Positions 43,901 through 55,000 of a DNA stretch of 64,000 bases are shown one piece after another. This stretch comes from Comamonas sp. KCTC 72670 (lineage in GTDB: Bacteria > Myxococcota > Myxococcia > Myxococcales > Myxococcaceae): the NCBI GenBank assembly GCA_014656495.1, contig BNCN01000004.1, positions 1 to 64,000 on the forward strand, in the 5' to 3' direction. The notes under the pieces were generated by a model. That model saw nothing but the letters and a program-made list of their open reading frames with translations, searched no databases and was not told the origin of the DNA. The translations under genes and the position numbers were made by a program. The number at the start of each line of letters is the position of its first letter. The stretch's first letter is position 1.

Positions 43901-46540
43901 GAGATGCTGGCCTCCGCCGCGTCCCAGGTGCTGGGCGCTGAGTCCGTGCGGCTGGAGGACCTGTCCCTGCTCCAGCCCCTCGTGTTGCCGGAGTCGCAGA
44001 CGCGCACCGTCCAGACGTTGGTGGAGCGGGTGGGCGAGGACGGCCTGTCATGCACGGTGATGAGCCGGGGGGAAGAGCGGCTGGAGGAGGGGCGTGGTTC
44101 GCGTGCGCCATGGGTCACCCATGTGACCTGCCGCGCGTCCGTCCTGCGTGAGCCGCCGCCTGTCATCGACCGCGAGCCGTGGACCCAGGCCTGCTCCACC
44201 CCGGTCTCCATCGAGGACCTCTCCGCCGTCTTCACCCAGCATGGGCTCGACTACGGGCCTTCGCTGCGCGTGATGAACTCGCTGCACCGAGGGCCTCGCG
44301 CCGCGCTGTCCTTCAGCCAGGTGGAGGACCGGAGCGGTCATTACCGGGTTCATCCCGCCCTGTTCGATGGCTGCCTGCGCACCGCCGCCGCGGTGACGCA
44401 GCTCTCCGGAGAGGAGGCGCTGCACCTTCCCGTGGCGATGCGGCGGCTCGACCTCTACCGGGCCTTGCCGGAGCGCGTCTGGACCCATGCGACGCAGCCC
44501 CCGCAGGAAGGGCAGGCGGGCTTCCCGGCGTCGGACCTCACGGTGTGCGCCGAGGATGGCGGTGTGGTGGCCGTCCTGTCGGGGTTCTCGGTGCGGAGGG
44601 CCGAGCGGGACGCGCTGCTGCGGGGGCTCGACGGAGACTTCCAGGAATGGCTGTACCGCGTCGCCTGGGCCCCGCGCGCCGTTCCAGAGGAGACCCAGGA
44701 CGCGGGCCGGCACTGGGCCGTCTTCGTCAACGAGGAGGGGTTTGGTTCGGAGCTCGTGCAGGTGCTCCGGCAGCGCGGTGAGCGGTGCACCGTGGTTCGC
44801 CGGGGAGAGACGTACAGCCAGGGGCCGGAGGGCTATCACGTCAATCCTTCCTCCGCGGACCACTTCGACCGCCTGGTCCAGGACTGGGCGCAACAGCCGC
44901 CCACCGGCGTGCTGTACCTCTGGGGCCTGGACGAAGGCTCCGTGAGCCCGGGGACGCTGGCCCACCTGGAGGCGGCGCAGGTCTCCGGATGTCTGGGCGC
45001 CTTGCACCTGACGCAGGCCCTGGGACGGAGCGCGGCGGCTTCGCCCCGCCTGGTCCTGGTGACGCGAGGAACGCAGCGCCTCGCCTCGGATGCGCACGGC
45101 GCGCGCGTGGCGCAGGCGCCGCTGTGGGGCTTCGGACAGGCCGTGGCGACGGAGCTCCCCGAGCTCCGGTGCCTTCGCATCGACGTGTCGGCGGAGCCTC
45201 GCGCAGAGGACCTGGGCGCGTTCGTCCGGGCGTTGTCGCTGCCTGGCGAGGAGTCCAGCGCGTCCATTCGCGACGGCGCGCTGTACACCGCCCGGCTCGA
45301 ACGGGCCCGGGTGCGCGCCTCCACCGCGAAGAAGCCGGCCATCGTGGCGGACGCCGCGTATGTCGTCGCGGGCGGCTTGGGCGGACTCGGGCTCCGGGTC
45401 GCGCTCTGGCTGGCGCAGAAGGGGGCGCGGCACCTCGTGTTGATGGGCCGCGGCGCCCCTTCCGCCGAGTCGCGGGCGCAGCTGGACGCGCTGGAGGCGA
45501 AGGGCGTCCAGGTCCAGGTGGCGCTCGTGGATGTCACCTCGCGCGATGCCGTGGCGGAACTCTTCGAGTGCCTGCGGAGCGGGCCTCCCGTCCGTGGCAT
45601 CTTCCATTCGGCGGGTGTCCTGCGCGACGGCACGCTCGCGAACCAGACCGCCGAGCAGTTCCGAACGGTGCTGGCGCCCAAGGTCCAAGGCGCGTGGAAC
45701 CTGCACGAGCTCAGCGCGCGCATGGCGCTGGACTTCTTCGTCTGCTTCTCGTCGGCGGCCTCGCTCATCGGCTCGCCGGGGCAGGCGAACTACGTCGCGG
45801 CGAATGCGTTCCTCGACGCGCTGGCCCACCTGCGTCAGGCGGAGGGCAAGCCCGCGCTGACGCTCAACTGGGGCTCGTGGGCGGAGACGGGCATGGCCGC
45901 GAGGCTGGAGCGCGCCGCCTCGGTGCGCCCGGGGGCACAGGGCTTCGGCTCCATCCCGGTGGAGCAGGGCCTGGGCGTGCTCGACCGGCTCCTGGGCAGC
46001 GGCCAGGTCCAGTGGGGCGTCTTCCCCGTCGACTGGGCGCGGCTCGCGGAGCAGCTCCCGGGGCTCGCGCGCCAGTCGCTGGTGCAGGGCTTCGTCAGCG
46101 CGGTCCCCAAGCGGGCGACAGCGCCCGACTTCAAGGGGGAGCTGGACGCGGCGCCGGCGAACCGGCGGCTGGAGTTGCTGCGGCGGCACGTGGCGGCGCA
46201 GGTCGCCACGACGCTGGGCCTGCCGGAGACGGAGAAGCTCGCGGGGAACGAGCGGCTGTTCGAGGTCGGCGTGGATTCGCTGCTGGCCATCGAGATTCGG
46301 AACCGGCTCGCGAGCAGCCTGGGGCGGAGTCTCCGCTCGACGCTGATCTTCGACTTCCCCACCGTGAATGCCCTCGTCGCGCACCTGGCGGAGCAGCTGG
46401 GTGTGGAGGCCGAGGTCCCCAAACAACAGGAAGCCTCGCGGGAGGCGCAGGGCGCGCTCTCCGCGGAGATCCAAGGGCTGTCAGAGCAGGAGCTGACGTC
46501 CCTCATCGACCAGGAGCTGGAGAGCGCGCTCACCAGATGA
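40991..46540 (+). CDS. PKS module KS-AT-DH-KR-ACP (malonyl type)
   Basis: Protein of 1849 residues with an N-terminal docking coil. The KS is intact (Cys208, EAHGTGT, NMGH). The AT has GHSVG (Ser653) and HAFH (752-755), the malonyl-CoA signature. The DH has HRVYGKAVVP (His956) and Asp in HPALFDGCLR, where the usual Gln or His four residues later is Arg. The KR (GGLGGLG near 1461) keeps Tyr in QANYVAAN and has an LRD B-type motif. The ACP is GVDSL (Ser1763). The module would add a two-carbon unit and leave a trans double bond, as needed for a polyene. It lies 9 nt after the hybrid gene. Confidence 0.92.
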   Translation: MSAQGSDTSYGELMKRALLKLQEAQSKLDAQELERHGAIAIVGMGCRFPGGVTDPEGYWRLLVEGTDTVTEVPGDRWNADSFFHPDPDHPGGIYTRHGSFLREMDQFEPRFFGISPREAARMDPQHRLLLEVAWEAVERAGRNPASLNGTRTGVFVGLMGQDYTQIATQSPELIDAHTGAGNGASVAAGRLSYTFGLQGPSLTVDTACSSSLVAVHLAIRSLRQRESDFAFAGGVNLVLSPVATLIESRTHMLSPDGRCKTFDASANGIGRGEGCGLVFLRRLEDALADGDPIAAVIRGSAVNQDGRTSGLTVPNGLAQQRVIRDALSDAKVEPAKVGYVEAHGTGTALGDPIELEALSAVYCARTGRQQPLMAGSVKTNMGHLEGASGIAGLIKSALCLAKAEVPPHLHLRAPTPHVDWRQLSIEVPTSRRGWTAEASRFAAVSSFGFSGTNAHVVLESAPAPKVPERSVERPSHVLALSARSAGSLRRLAGSLAESLSNGHGDALADVCHTMNTGRAAMEERAAFVASTSEAMAEALRAFSRGERGDAVEGRKAEHAPKVAFLFTGQGSQYVGMGRELFETQPAFRRELLRFEEILKPHLDRPLTEVLFNDTSGALDETRYTQPALVALELALANLLRAWGLRVDAVLGHSVGEYAAAMFAGVMTPENGLPLVAERARLMQALQAPGAMLAVFAEPSRVAPFLAPHLRVSIAARNGPRNTVVSGDAASIDAIVQVLVAEGIESRRLNVSHAFHSPLMQPVLAAFERAVARVPLQLPQVALISNLDGREVGDAITQPGYWARHILQPVCFAEGVQTLLQRGVRVFLELGPKPSLSGFARDVVASESAVWLETLHPRRSDWAGLLRALSELHVRGAQVDWASFDAGHGRRRTSLPTYPFERQRHWLEVPAPWSRQVRRASTHPLLGARLDSPALKEGTTVFGTELSADTASFVSDHRVYGKAVVPASAFVEMLASAASQVLGAESVRLEDLSLLQPLVLPESQTRTVQTLVERVGEDGLSCTVMSRGEERLEEGRGSRAPWVTHVTCRASVLREPPPVIDREPWTQACSTPVSIEDLSAVFTQHGLDYGPSLRVMNSLHRGPRAALSFSQVEDRSGHYRVHPALFDGCLRTAAAVTQLSGEEALHLPVAMRRLDLYRALPERVWTHATQPPQEGQAGFPASDLTVCAEDGGVVAVLSGFSVRRAERDALLRGLDGDFQEWLYRVAWAPRAVPEETQDAGRHWAVFVNEEGFGSELVQVLRQRGERCTVVRRGETYSQGPEGYHVNPSSADHFDRLVQDWAQQPPTGVLYLWGLDEGSVSPGTLAHLEAAQVSGCLGALHLTQALGRSAAASPRLVLVTRGTQRLASDAHGARVAQAPLWGFGQAVATELPELRCLRIDVSAEPRAEDLGAFVRALSLPGEESSASIRDGALYTARLERARVRASTAKKPAIVADAAYVVAGGLGGLGLRVALWLAQKGARHLVLMGRGAPSAESRAQLDALEAKGVQVQVALVDVTSRDAVAELFECLRSGPPVRGIFHSAGVLRDGTLANQTAEQFRTVLAPKVQGAWNLHELSARMALDFFVCFSSAASLIGSPGQANYVAANAFLDALAHLRQAEGKPALTLNWGSWAETGMAARLERAASVRPGAQGFGSIPVEQGLGVLDRLLGSGQVQWGVFPVDWARLAEQLPGLARQSLVQGFVSAVPKRATAPDFKGELDAAPANRRLELLRRHVAAQVATTLGLPETEKLAGNERLFEVGVDSLLAIEIRNRLASSLGRSLRSTLIFDFPTVNALVAHLAEQLGVEAEVPKQQEASREAQGALSAEIQGLSEQELTSLIDQELESALTR

Positions 46541-46547
46541 GACCCTG

Positions 46548-49500
46548 ATGGCGAAACTATCCTCACGAATCTCGGAGTTGCCCCTCGTCAAGCTCGCGTA
46601 CCTCGCGAGTCAACTGCGCTCGAAGAAGGAGCTGCTGACGGCGGAGCCCATCGCGGTGGTGGGCATGTCCTGCCGTTTCCCTGGCGGCGGTGAGCTGCCC
46701 GAGACGTTCTGGGCGCTGCTGGCTTCCGGCCGCGACGCGTCGCGCGAAGTCCCGGCCTCGCGCTGGGACATCAACGCTTTCTACGACCCCACGCCCGGCG
46801 TCCCCGGGAAGATGTACACGCGCCGTGGCTCCTTCATCGACAACGTGGACCTGTTCGACCCGGGCTTCTTCGGCATCACGCCGCGCGACGCCAAGGGGAT
46901 GGACCCTCAGCAGCGGTTGTTGCTGGAGGAGTGCTGGCGGGCCCTGGAGCGCGCGGGCATCCCGCCGAGCAGCCTGACGGGGAGCCGCACCGGCATCTTC
47001 CTGGGGTTGATGCACAACGACTACAACCTGCTCGGCATCAGCGAGGAGATGGAGATGCACTCCGCATCTCTCAACTATCCCTCCGTCGCCGCGGGCCGCA
47101 TCTCCCACACGTTGGGCCTTCAGGGGCCCGCGGTGTCCGTGGACACGGCCTGCTCGTCATCGGCCGTGGCCATCCACCTCGCGTGTCAGAGCCTGCGCAA
47201 CGACGAGAGCGACATCGCGCTCGCCGCGGGTGCGAACCTGAACCTGTCGCCCGTCACGGCGATGGTCGAGTGCCAGAACCGGATGCTCGCCGCCGACGGG
47301 CGCTGCAAGACGTTCGACGCCTCCGCCGACGGTTTCGGGCGAGGTGAGGGGTGCGCCGTCGTGGTGCTCAAGCGCTTGTCGGACGCGCTGGCGCACGGCG
47401 ACGCCATCATCGGCGTCATCCGGGGCTCGGCGGTGACGCATGACGGCCGCAGCAGCGGGTTGATGGTGCCCAACGGGCGCTCCCAGGAGCGCGTCATCCG
47501 CGCCGCGCTCGACAGCTGCGGCGTGGAGCCGGAGCAGGTTGGCTACATCGAGGCCCATGGCACGGGGACGCTGCTCGGAGACCCCATCGAGATGGAGGCG
47601 CTGCGCTCCGTCTTCGGCCGGAAGGGCGCCCGGAGCGAGCCGCTGTTCGTCGGCTCCGTGAAGACGAACATCGGGCACCTGGAGGCCGCCGCGGGCATCG
47701 CGGGGCTCATCAAGGTGCTCCTCGCGCTGCAGAACGAGGCCATCCCCGCGCACCTGAACTTCGAGCGGCCCAACCCCAACATTCGCTGGGACGAGCTGCC
47801 CGTCACGGTGCCCACCCGCACGCGGCCCTGGCCTCGGGGCGAGAAGCGCCGCATCGCGGGGGTCAGCAGCTTCGGCTTCAGCGGCACCAACGTCCACATG
47901 GTGGTGGAGGAGGCCCCCGTGCTGGCGAGGCCCCGCGTGGAGCGGGAGCGCCCGGCGCACGTGCTGTCCCTGTCCGCCAAGAGCGAGGACGCGCTGGAGT
48001 CCCTGATGGCGGCGCAGGAGCACGCGCTGCCCGAGGCGCCGTCCGCCCTGGGCGACTGGTGCTTCACCGCGAACACGGGCCGCTCGCAGTTCGAGCACCG
48101 CGCGGCCGTGACGGGGACGAGCGCGGCCGAGCTGCGCGCGAACCTGAAGCGGCTGCGAGAGGAGAAGCTCCGTCCGGCGCGGGAGCCCCTGCGCGGGACG
48201 GAGAGCCCCAGGCCCGTCTTCCTGTTCACGGGGCAGGGGGCGCTCCGCCCTGGCGTGGGACGGGAGCTCTACGAGACGCAGCCCGCGTTCCGGACCGCGC
48301 TGGAGCGCTGCTCCAAGGCCCTGGAGGGGCTGCTCGACTGCCGGCTCGAGGACCTGCTCTTCGGCGAAGACGCCGCCGCGCGCATGGAGGACACGCGGCA
48401 CGCGCAGCCCGCGTTGGTGGCGCTGGAGTACGCGCTCGCGGAGCTGTGGAGCGCCTGGGGTGTCACGCCCGGGGCGGTCATCGGGCACAGCCTGGGCGAG
48501 TACGCCGCGGCCGCGGTCGCGGGGGTGTTCAGCATCGAGGAGGCCCTTCGCCTGGTGGTGACGCGCGCCCGGCTCATCAGCGAGCACCTGGCGGCCGGGG
48601 CAATGCTGTCTCTCTCCGCGACGGTCGAAGTCGCGGAGCGCGCCATCGCGCCGCACGGCGGGGCGGTCTGCCTGGCGGCCATCAACGGCCCCGAGGACCT
48701 GGTGATCTCCGGACAGGCGGAGGCCATCGCCGCGGTGGAGGCGTCGCTGGCCCGCGAAGGCACCCCCTTCAAGCGGCTGCGAATGGCCTTCGCGTTCCAC
48801 TCCAACATGATGGAGCCGGTGCTTGCGCCGTTCGCGGAGTCGTTCCGCGGGCTGTCCCTGTCGGCGCCTCGGATTCCGCTCGTCTCCACGCTGCACGGCC
48901 GCCGCGTCGACGCCGAAATCACGCAGCCGGAGTACTGGTGCCGTCAGCTCCGTGAGCCCGTCGCCTTCGCGCAAGGGCTGGAGGCCCTGCGCGCGGAGGG
49001 ACACCGGACCTACCTGGAGATTGGACCGGCGCCCATCCTGGCCGGTATCGGCCGCAGGAACTTCCAGACCGCGGATGAGCTGGCGTGGCTCCCGAGCTTG
49101 CGCCCCTCGTCGGGAGAGACGGCGCAGCTCCTCTCCAGCCTGGCGGAGCTGTACATGCGGGGCTTCGACGTCGACTGGGCCGCTTTCGACGCGCCCTTCG
49201 ACCGGCGCCCGCTGTGCCTGCCGACCCATCCATTCCTCCGGGAGCGCTACTGGATGGACAAGCGGCCCATGGAGAAGCCTGGCTACGCGTCGAAGGAGGA
49301 CCCGGCGCGGAGCGGTGGCTCCATGTTGCCGGGGGCTCGCCTGTCGCTGCCCGGCTCGCAGGAGGCGCGGTTCTCGGCGCGGTTGACCACGCGCTCGCCT
49401 GCCTTCATCGAGGAGCATCGCGTGCTCGGCAACGCCGTGCTGCCGGCCGCCTGCTACGTCGAGATGGCCATTGGCGCGGCGCACCAGGTGGCCCCGGGTG

Positions 49501-52046
49501 AGCGCCCGTTGGAGCTCACGGCCATCGAGCTGGAACGGGCCCTGGTCCTCACGGAGGGGCAGGCCCATGACGTCCAGACGGTGCTGACGCCCGATGAGGG
49601 CGGCTCCCATTTCGAGATTCATGGACAGGGCACGGGCGCGGACCGCAACTGGCACCGCCTGGCCCAGGGGCGCATCGTCGAGGGCCGCACGCGTCCGGAG
49701 TCCGTCGACATCGAAGGCAGCCTGTTCCAGGCCTTCCCGCGCGAAGGCTCGGTGGGCGCGTTCTACGAGATGATGGCGAGTGGTGGTCTCGAGTACGGCC
49801 CGTCCTTCCAGGGCATCGATGCGCTGAGGTTCGGTGAGGGCGGCTGCCTCGCGCATGTGCGGCTGCCGGATGCGCTCGTCATCGGCCTGGGGGACTACTG
49901 GCTCCACCCGCTGCTCCTGGACGCGTGCTTCCAGACGGCCGCGGCGGCGTTCACGGGCGGCGAAGCCCCGCGTGAGGGAGGCGGGCACGGGCGCATCCCT
50001 GTCGCCATCGAGCGGGTGCGGTGGTTCAAGCGTCCCGGGAGCCGCATCTGGGTGCAGGCGCGAGGCGGCGCGGGGGCTCCGCTCTCCGAGGGGCTGGTGA
50101 GCACCGACCTGCGCATCCTCGATGAAGAGGGCGCGGTCATCGCCGAGGTGGAGGGCCTGCTGCTGAAGCAGCTCGACCGCCGCGCGTTCAAGGCGTCCTT
50201 CTCCGGCGCCATGCAAGAGCTCCTCTTCGAGCTGGCATGGCGTGAACACGCGGCGCCCGCGGCACGGGACCAGGTCGCGAGCCATCCGGGCGCCTGCCTG
50301 TTGCTGGTGGACGCGGGCCACGACTCGGAAGCCGTCCGAGCCCTGGCGAGCGAGCGTGCCTGGAGCTGCGTGGTGGTGACTCCCGGCCCGGCGTATGAAC
50401 GCGTCGAGCCCCATCACTACCGTCTCGACCCCGCGGACCCCGTGGCCTTCGAGCGACTCCTCCAGGACGTGGCGGCCGCGGGCGTGGTGCCCACGACCGT
50501 CGCGTACTTGTGGGGACGGGGTGAACGCGTTCCCGAGCCGCCTTCAGGCGACGTGCCCTGGAACACGGTGGGGGCGCTTCACCTGGTCAAGGCCCTGGCA
50601 CGCGCGACTGGAAGCCAGCGCCCCGCCTTGTGGCTGGTGACGGAAGGCGCCGTTGCCGTGACGGCGACGGACACGGTGGACCGCTTGACCCAGGCGTCAC
50701 TCTGGGGCTTTGGCCGGGCCGCCGCCATCGAGCACACGGAGCTGCACTGCCGGACGGTCGACCTGGAGCCCGGGGACGACGCCCTGGCGCGGCTGTTCCA
50801 CCTGATGGCCGAGCCCCCCGAGGAGAACGCCATCGCCGTGCGCGACGGACGGCTCCTCGGCGCGCGGCTGGTGCGTCCGGCCAAGGCGCCGGAGCAGGCG
50901 GCCCCCGTGCGCATCCAGGCGGACGGCGTCTACCTCGTCACGGGCGGACTGGGCGCGCTGGGGCTCGCGACCGCGGAGTGGTTGGCGGGCGCGGGAGCGA
51001 AACACCTGCTCCTGACGGGCCGGAGCGCCCCCAGCGACGAGGCGAGTGCCCGGCTCATGGCGCTGACGGCGCGAGGTGTCGACGTCACCACCGCGCGCGC
51101 GGACGTCTCCCGGTGGGAGGACGTGCAGCGGCTCGTGGAGGGCGTGGCCGAGCGGGGCTTGCGCCTGCGCGGCGTCATCCACACGGCGGGCGTTTTGGAG
51201 GACGGCGTCATCCTTCACCAGGACGCGACGCGCTTCTCCCGCGTCTTCGCGCCCAAGGTGCAAGGCGCGCTGAATCTCCACCGCGCCACGGCGAACCTGC
51301 CGTTGGACCTCTTCGTGATGTACTCCTCCGCGGCCTCGTTGGTGGGCGTGGCGGGGCAGTCCAACTACGTCGCGGCCAACAGTGTCCTGGACGCGCTGGC
51401 GCATCACCGGCGCCGGAAGGGACTCCCGGCGCTCAGCATCAACTGGGGGCGCTGGGCCGGCGCGGGCATGGCGGCGAAGAGCGCGGACCGGGCCGAGGGG
51501 GCCGACGGCTCCAGCCTCGCGCCAGAGCTGGCCCTCCAGGTCTTCGAACAGCTCCTGGAGCAGGGAGCCGTGCAGGTGGGCGTGGTGCCGTTCAGCGTGT
51601 CCTCGCTGGAGACGGGCCCGTCGCCGGGCCACGGGCCGCTGTTCTCCGAGCTCATGCTGCGCGAACAGGCGCGCTCCGCGGGGGCCTCGCGGATGCACGA
51701 GCTCATGGAGGAGCTGAAGCGCGCGGACAGCGACCGGCGCCGCGCGCTGCTCACGCGGTACGTGCAGAGCCGCCTGGGGCCGCTGCTGGGCTTCGCCCCG
51801 GACCACGAGGTCCTCCAGAAGAAGATCTCCCTGAACGAGATGGGGCTCGATTCGCTGCGCGCGGTCGAGCTGAAGAACCGCATTGGCCGTGAGCTGGGCG
51901 TGGACCTGCTCATGGCGCGGTTCATCGACGGAACGACGCTCGATGGGCTCGTGGACGCGCTCCACACCCAGCTCGGGCTGAAGGAACTGCTCGCGCGTGC
52001 GCCCACCGCCACGGCCGCGGCTGAAATCGAGGAGTTGACGGTATGA
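46548..52046 (+). CDS. PKS module KS-AT-DH-KR-ACP
   Basis: Protein of 1832 residues. The KS is intact (Cys202, DTACSSS). The AT has GHSLG (Ser648) and FAFH (748-751), closest to the malonyl-type HAFH. The DH has EEHRVLGNAVLP (His957) and HPLLLDACFQ, so both catalytic motifs are whole. The KR (GGLGALG near 1465) keeps Tyr in QSNYVAAN and has LED, the B-type motif. The ACP is GLDSL (Ser1769). There is no ER or methyltransferase. It is the third complete double-bond-forming module. Its C-terminus must dock with the TubC-type N-terminus of the next protein, whose gene overlaps by 4 nt. Confidence 0.92.
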   Translation: MAKLSSRISELPLVKLAYLASQLRSKKELLTAEPIAVVGMSCRFPGGGELPETFWALLASGRDASREVPASRWDINAFYDPTPGVPGKMYTRRGSFIDNVDLFDPGFFGITPRDAKGMDPQQRLLLEECWRALERAGIPPSSLTGSRTGIFLGLMHNDYNLLGISEEMEMHSASLNYPSVAAGRISHTLGLQGPAVSVDTACSSSAVAIHLACQSLRNDESDIALAAGANLNLSPVTAMVECQNRMLAADGRCKTFDASADGFGRGEGCAVVVLKRLSDALAHGDAIIGVIRGSAVTHDGRSSGLMVPNGRSQERVIRAALDSCGVEPEQVGYIEAHGTGTLLGDPIEMEALRSVFGRKGARSEPLFVGSVKTNIGHLEAAAGIAGLIKVLLALQNEAIPAHLNFERPNPNIRWDELPVTVPTRTRPWPRGEKRRIAGVSSFGFSGTNVHMVVEEAPVLARPRVERERPAHVLSLSAKSEDALESLMAAQEHALPEAPSALGDWCFTANTGRSQFEHRAAVTGTSAAELRANLKRLREEKLRPAREPLRGTESPRPVFLFTGQGALRPGVGRELYETQPAFRTALERCSKALEGLLDCRLEDLLFGEDAAARMEDTRHAQPALVALEYALAELWSAWGVTPGAVIGHSLGEYAAAAVAGVFSIEEALRLVVTRARLISEHLAAGAMLSLSATVEVAERAIAPHGGAVCLAAINGPEDLVISGQAEAIAAVEASLAREGTPFKRLRMAFAFHSNMMEPVLAPFAESFRGLSLSAPRIPLVSTLHGRRVDAEITQPEYWCRQLREPVAFAQGLEALRAEGHRTYLEIGPAPILAGIGRRNFQTADELAWLPSLRPSSGETAQLLSSLAELYMRGFDVDWAAFDAPFDRRPLCLPTHPFLRERYWMDKRPMEKPGYASKEDPARSGGSMLPGARLSLPGSQEARFSARLTTRSPAFIEEHRVLGNAVLPAACYVEMAIGAAHQVAPGERPLELTAIELERALVLTEGQAHDVQTVLTPDEGGSHFEIHGQGTGADRNWHRLAQGRIVEGRTRPESVDIEGSLFQAFPREGSVGAFYEMMASGGLEYGPSFQGIDALRFGEGGCLAHVRLPDALVIGLGDYWLHPLLLDACFQTAAAAFTGGEAPREGGGHGRIPVAIERVRWFKRPGSRIWVQARGGAGAPLSEGLVSTDLRILDEEGAVIAEVEGLLLKQLDRRAFKASFSGAMQELLFELAWREHAAPAARDQVASHPGACLLLVDAGHDSEAVRALASERAWSCVVVTPGPAYERVEPHHYRLDPADPVAFERLLQDVAAAGVVPTTVAYLWGRGERVPEPPSGDVPWNTVGALHLVKALARATGSQRPALWLVTEGAVAVTATDTVDRLTQASLWGFGRAAAIEHTELHCRTVDLEPGDDALARLFHLMAEPPEENAIAVRDGRLLGARLVRPAKAPEQAAPVRIQADGVYLVTGGLGALGLATAEWLAGAGAKHLLLTGRSAPSDEASARLMALTARGVDVTTARADVSRWEDVQRLVEGVAERGLRLRGVIHTAGVLEDGVILHQDATRFSRVFAPKVQGALNLHRATANLPLDLFVMYSSAASLVGVAGQSNYVAANSVLDALAHHRRRKGLPALSINWGRWAGAGMAAKSADRAEGADGSSLAPELALQVFEQLLEQGAVQVGVVPFSVSSLETGPSPGHGPLFSELMLREQARSAGASRMHELMEELKRADSDRRRALLTRYVQSRLGPLLGFAPDHEVLQKKISLNEMGLDSLRAVELKNRIGRELGVDLLMARFIDGTTLDGLVDALHTQLGLKELLARAPTATAAAEIEELTV

Positions 52047-55000
52047 ACCTGGGGGAACTGGTCGCCGAGCTGAACCGGCGGGGACTGGAAGTCCGTGTGG
52101 AGGGCGAGGCGCTGCGGCTTCGCGGCCCGAAGGGCGCCGCGGACCCGGAGCTGCGCGAGGCGTTGGCGGAGCACAAGCAAGCCCTGTTGAAGCTGCTGCG
52201 GGACCATGACGAGGTCCGGGAGGAGGCGCCCATCGTCCCGGTCCGCCGGGATGGGTACGCGCCGCTGTCGTATGGGCAGACACGGCTGTGGTTCCTGGAC
52301 CGGCTCGAGCCCGGCAGCACCGCCTACAACCTGGTGCTGGCCCTGCAGGTCGAAGGGCGGCTCGACGCGTCCATCCTGCACCGCTGCTTCGTGGAGGTGG
52401 TCCGCCGCCACGAGATTCTCCGCACCCGCTACGCCGAACAGGAAGGCACGCCCGTGCAGTGGGTGGACCCGGAGCCGCGCTTCGACTTCCGGGTGCTCGC
52501 GGAAGCGGAGGTGCTCGCCGCCGAGCCCGCGGGCGTGGAGGCCTTCCTCCGGCGGGAGGGGGACCGTCCCTTCGACCTCGCCACGGGGCCGGTCGTCCGC
52601 GTGCTCCTCATCGAGCGCGGCGCAGGGGGGCAGTTCATCCAGCTCTGCCTGCATCACATCGCGGCGGACGTCTGGGCGCAGGCGGTCCTCGTCCGGGAGA
52701 TCGTGACGCTGTACGGCGCCTTCGCCAGCGGGCAGCCCTCGCCGCTGCCGCCGCTCACGCTCCAGTACGCCGACTTCGCCGTGTGGCAACGCAACTACCT
52801 CCAGGGCGAGGTCCGCCAGCGGTTGGTGGACTTCTGGAGAAAGAAGCTGGAGGGCGCGCCGCCACTGCTGGAGCTGCCCACGGACCATGCCCGGCCCAAG
52901 GTGCAGACCAACCGGGGCGGCGAGGTCCGCTTCGAGGTGAGCCCTCGGGTCACCTCGGCGCTGAAGGCCCTGAGCCATGCGGCCAAGACGACGCCCTTCG
53001 TGGGGATGTTGAGCGCGTTCTTCGTGCTGCTGCACCGGCTCACGGGGCGGGATGACCTGGTCTTGGGGGCCAACTCCATCAACCGGACCCGCACGGAGCT
53101 GGAGCCCCTGGTGGGCTTCTTCGTGGACAACCTGGTCATGCGCGTGGACCTGGGGGGCGGGCCCGGGTTCTCCACGGTGCTGGAGCGCGTGCGGGAGACG
53201 GTGCTCGAGGCCTTCGCGCACCAGGACCTGCCCTTCGACCTGCTCGTCGAGGAGCTCCGGCCCGCGCGGAGCCTGGGCATCAACCCGCTGTTCCAGGTGG
53301 TGTTCGCCTGGGTCCGGGCGGGCGGTGAGTCCCCGGACGGGACGGGCGTGCGGATGCAGCCGCTCGAGTTCGAGGCCACCGCCTCGCGCTTCGACCTCAG
53401 CCTGTTCGTGGACGACCACGGCGACCGGTTGGCGGCGCGCATGGTCTACAACCGCGACCTCTTCGAGCACGCCACCGTCCAGCACCACGTGGACTGCTTC
53501 CAGGTCCTGCTGGACGGGCTGGTGAACGAACCCCTGCGGCCCGTGGCCGAGCTGCCCGTGCTGCCCTCGGCGGACCGGGAGCGCGTGCTCCAGCAGTGGA
53601 ACGCGGCGGGGACGGACACTGCCCCCGAGGCGTGCCTCCACGCGCTCATCGAGGCCCAGGCGGCGCGGACCCCCGACGCCGTCGCGCTCGTCGTGGACGA
53701 CTGGGAGCTCACGTACGGCGAGCTGGACCAGCTCAGTGACCGCCTCGCGGCGCACCTCCAGGACCTGGACGTGGGGCCGGAGGTGGTCGTGGGCGTCTAC
53801 CTGGAGCGCACGCCCGAGCTCATCGTCAGCCTGCTGGCGGTGCTCAAGGCGGGCGGTGCGTTCCTGGCGCTCGACGCCGACGAGCCCACGGACCGGCTCC
53901 GTCACATCGTGGCGGATGCGCGGCCGCGCGTGGTGATCTCCACGTCGCAGCGCTCCGAGCGCCTCTGGGGCATGGGCGGCTTCGTCACCGTCCTCGTGGA
54001 CGAGAACTACCGCGAGGTCCCCCCGGCCACCGGCGTGCGGCTGCGCCGCGACGTGCTGCCCGAGCAGCTGGCCTACATCCTCTACACGTCGGGTTCGACG
54101 GGCCGGCCCAAGGGCACGGAGATCACCCACCGCAGCATCGTCAACTACCTGCGGTGGTCCGCCAGCGCGTACCGGCTCCAGGAGGGGACGGGGAGCCCGG
54201 TGATTGGCTCCGTGAGCTTCGACGGCACGTTGACCAGCCTCTTCGCGCCGCTGCTGGCGGGGCGCGCGTTGTTCCTCGTCCCGAGGGGGCGCGAGCTCGA
54301 AGTGCTGACGTCCGGGGACTACCCGGAGCAGGGCTTCAGCTTCATCAAGATGACGCCGTCGCACCTGCGGGCCTTCAACGGCCTGGGCAAGACGCGGCAG
54401 GCGCTGGGGCGCTCGCACGCGGTGGTGCTGGGCGGCGAGGGATTGCACGGCGTGGACCTGACGCCGTGGCGGGAGCAGGGCGTTCCCACGCGCATCATCA
54501 ACGAGTACGGGCCCACCGAGGCCTCCGTGGCGTGCTGCTTCGAGGAGCTGTTCCCGGACGGCGCGCCGCTCCCGGAGCGGGTTCCCATCGGCCGGCCCAT
54601 CACCGGCATGCGGCTGTACATCCTCGACCGGTTCCTCCAGCCGGTGCCCATCGGCGTGCCCGGTGAGCTGTACATCGGAGGCATCGGTCTGGCCCGAGGC
54701 TATCTGCGCCGTCCGGACCTGACGGCTGAACGCTTCATCCCCAACCCGTTCGAGACGGACGCCCAGGCCGCGGGGGGCTCGCGGCTCTACCGGACGGGCG
54801 ACCATGCCCGCTACCTGCGCGACGGCCGCATCGAGTACCTGGGGCGGCAGGACGATCAGCTCAAGATTCGCGGCCACCGCGTCGAAGCAGGGGAGGTGGA
54901 GGCCGCGCTCGGTCGCCACGACGACGTCGTCCAGGCCGCGGTGGTGTTGCAGCGCGCGCCCGACGGCACGGCCCGCCTGGTGGCCTATGTGCAGCCCCAG

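Noticed and set aside
47157..54919. Other very long minus-strand open frames across the PKS region
   Set aside because: Same reason: low-complexity Arg/His/Gln-rich translations opposite well-conserved KS, AT, DH, KR and A domains.
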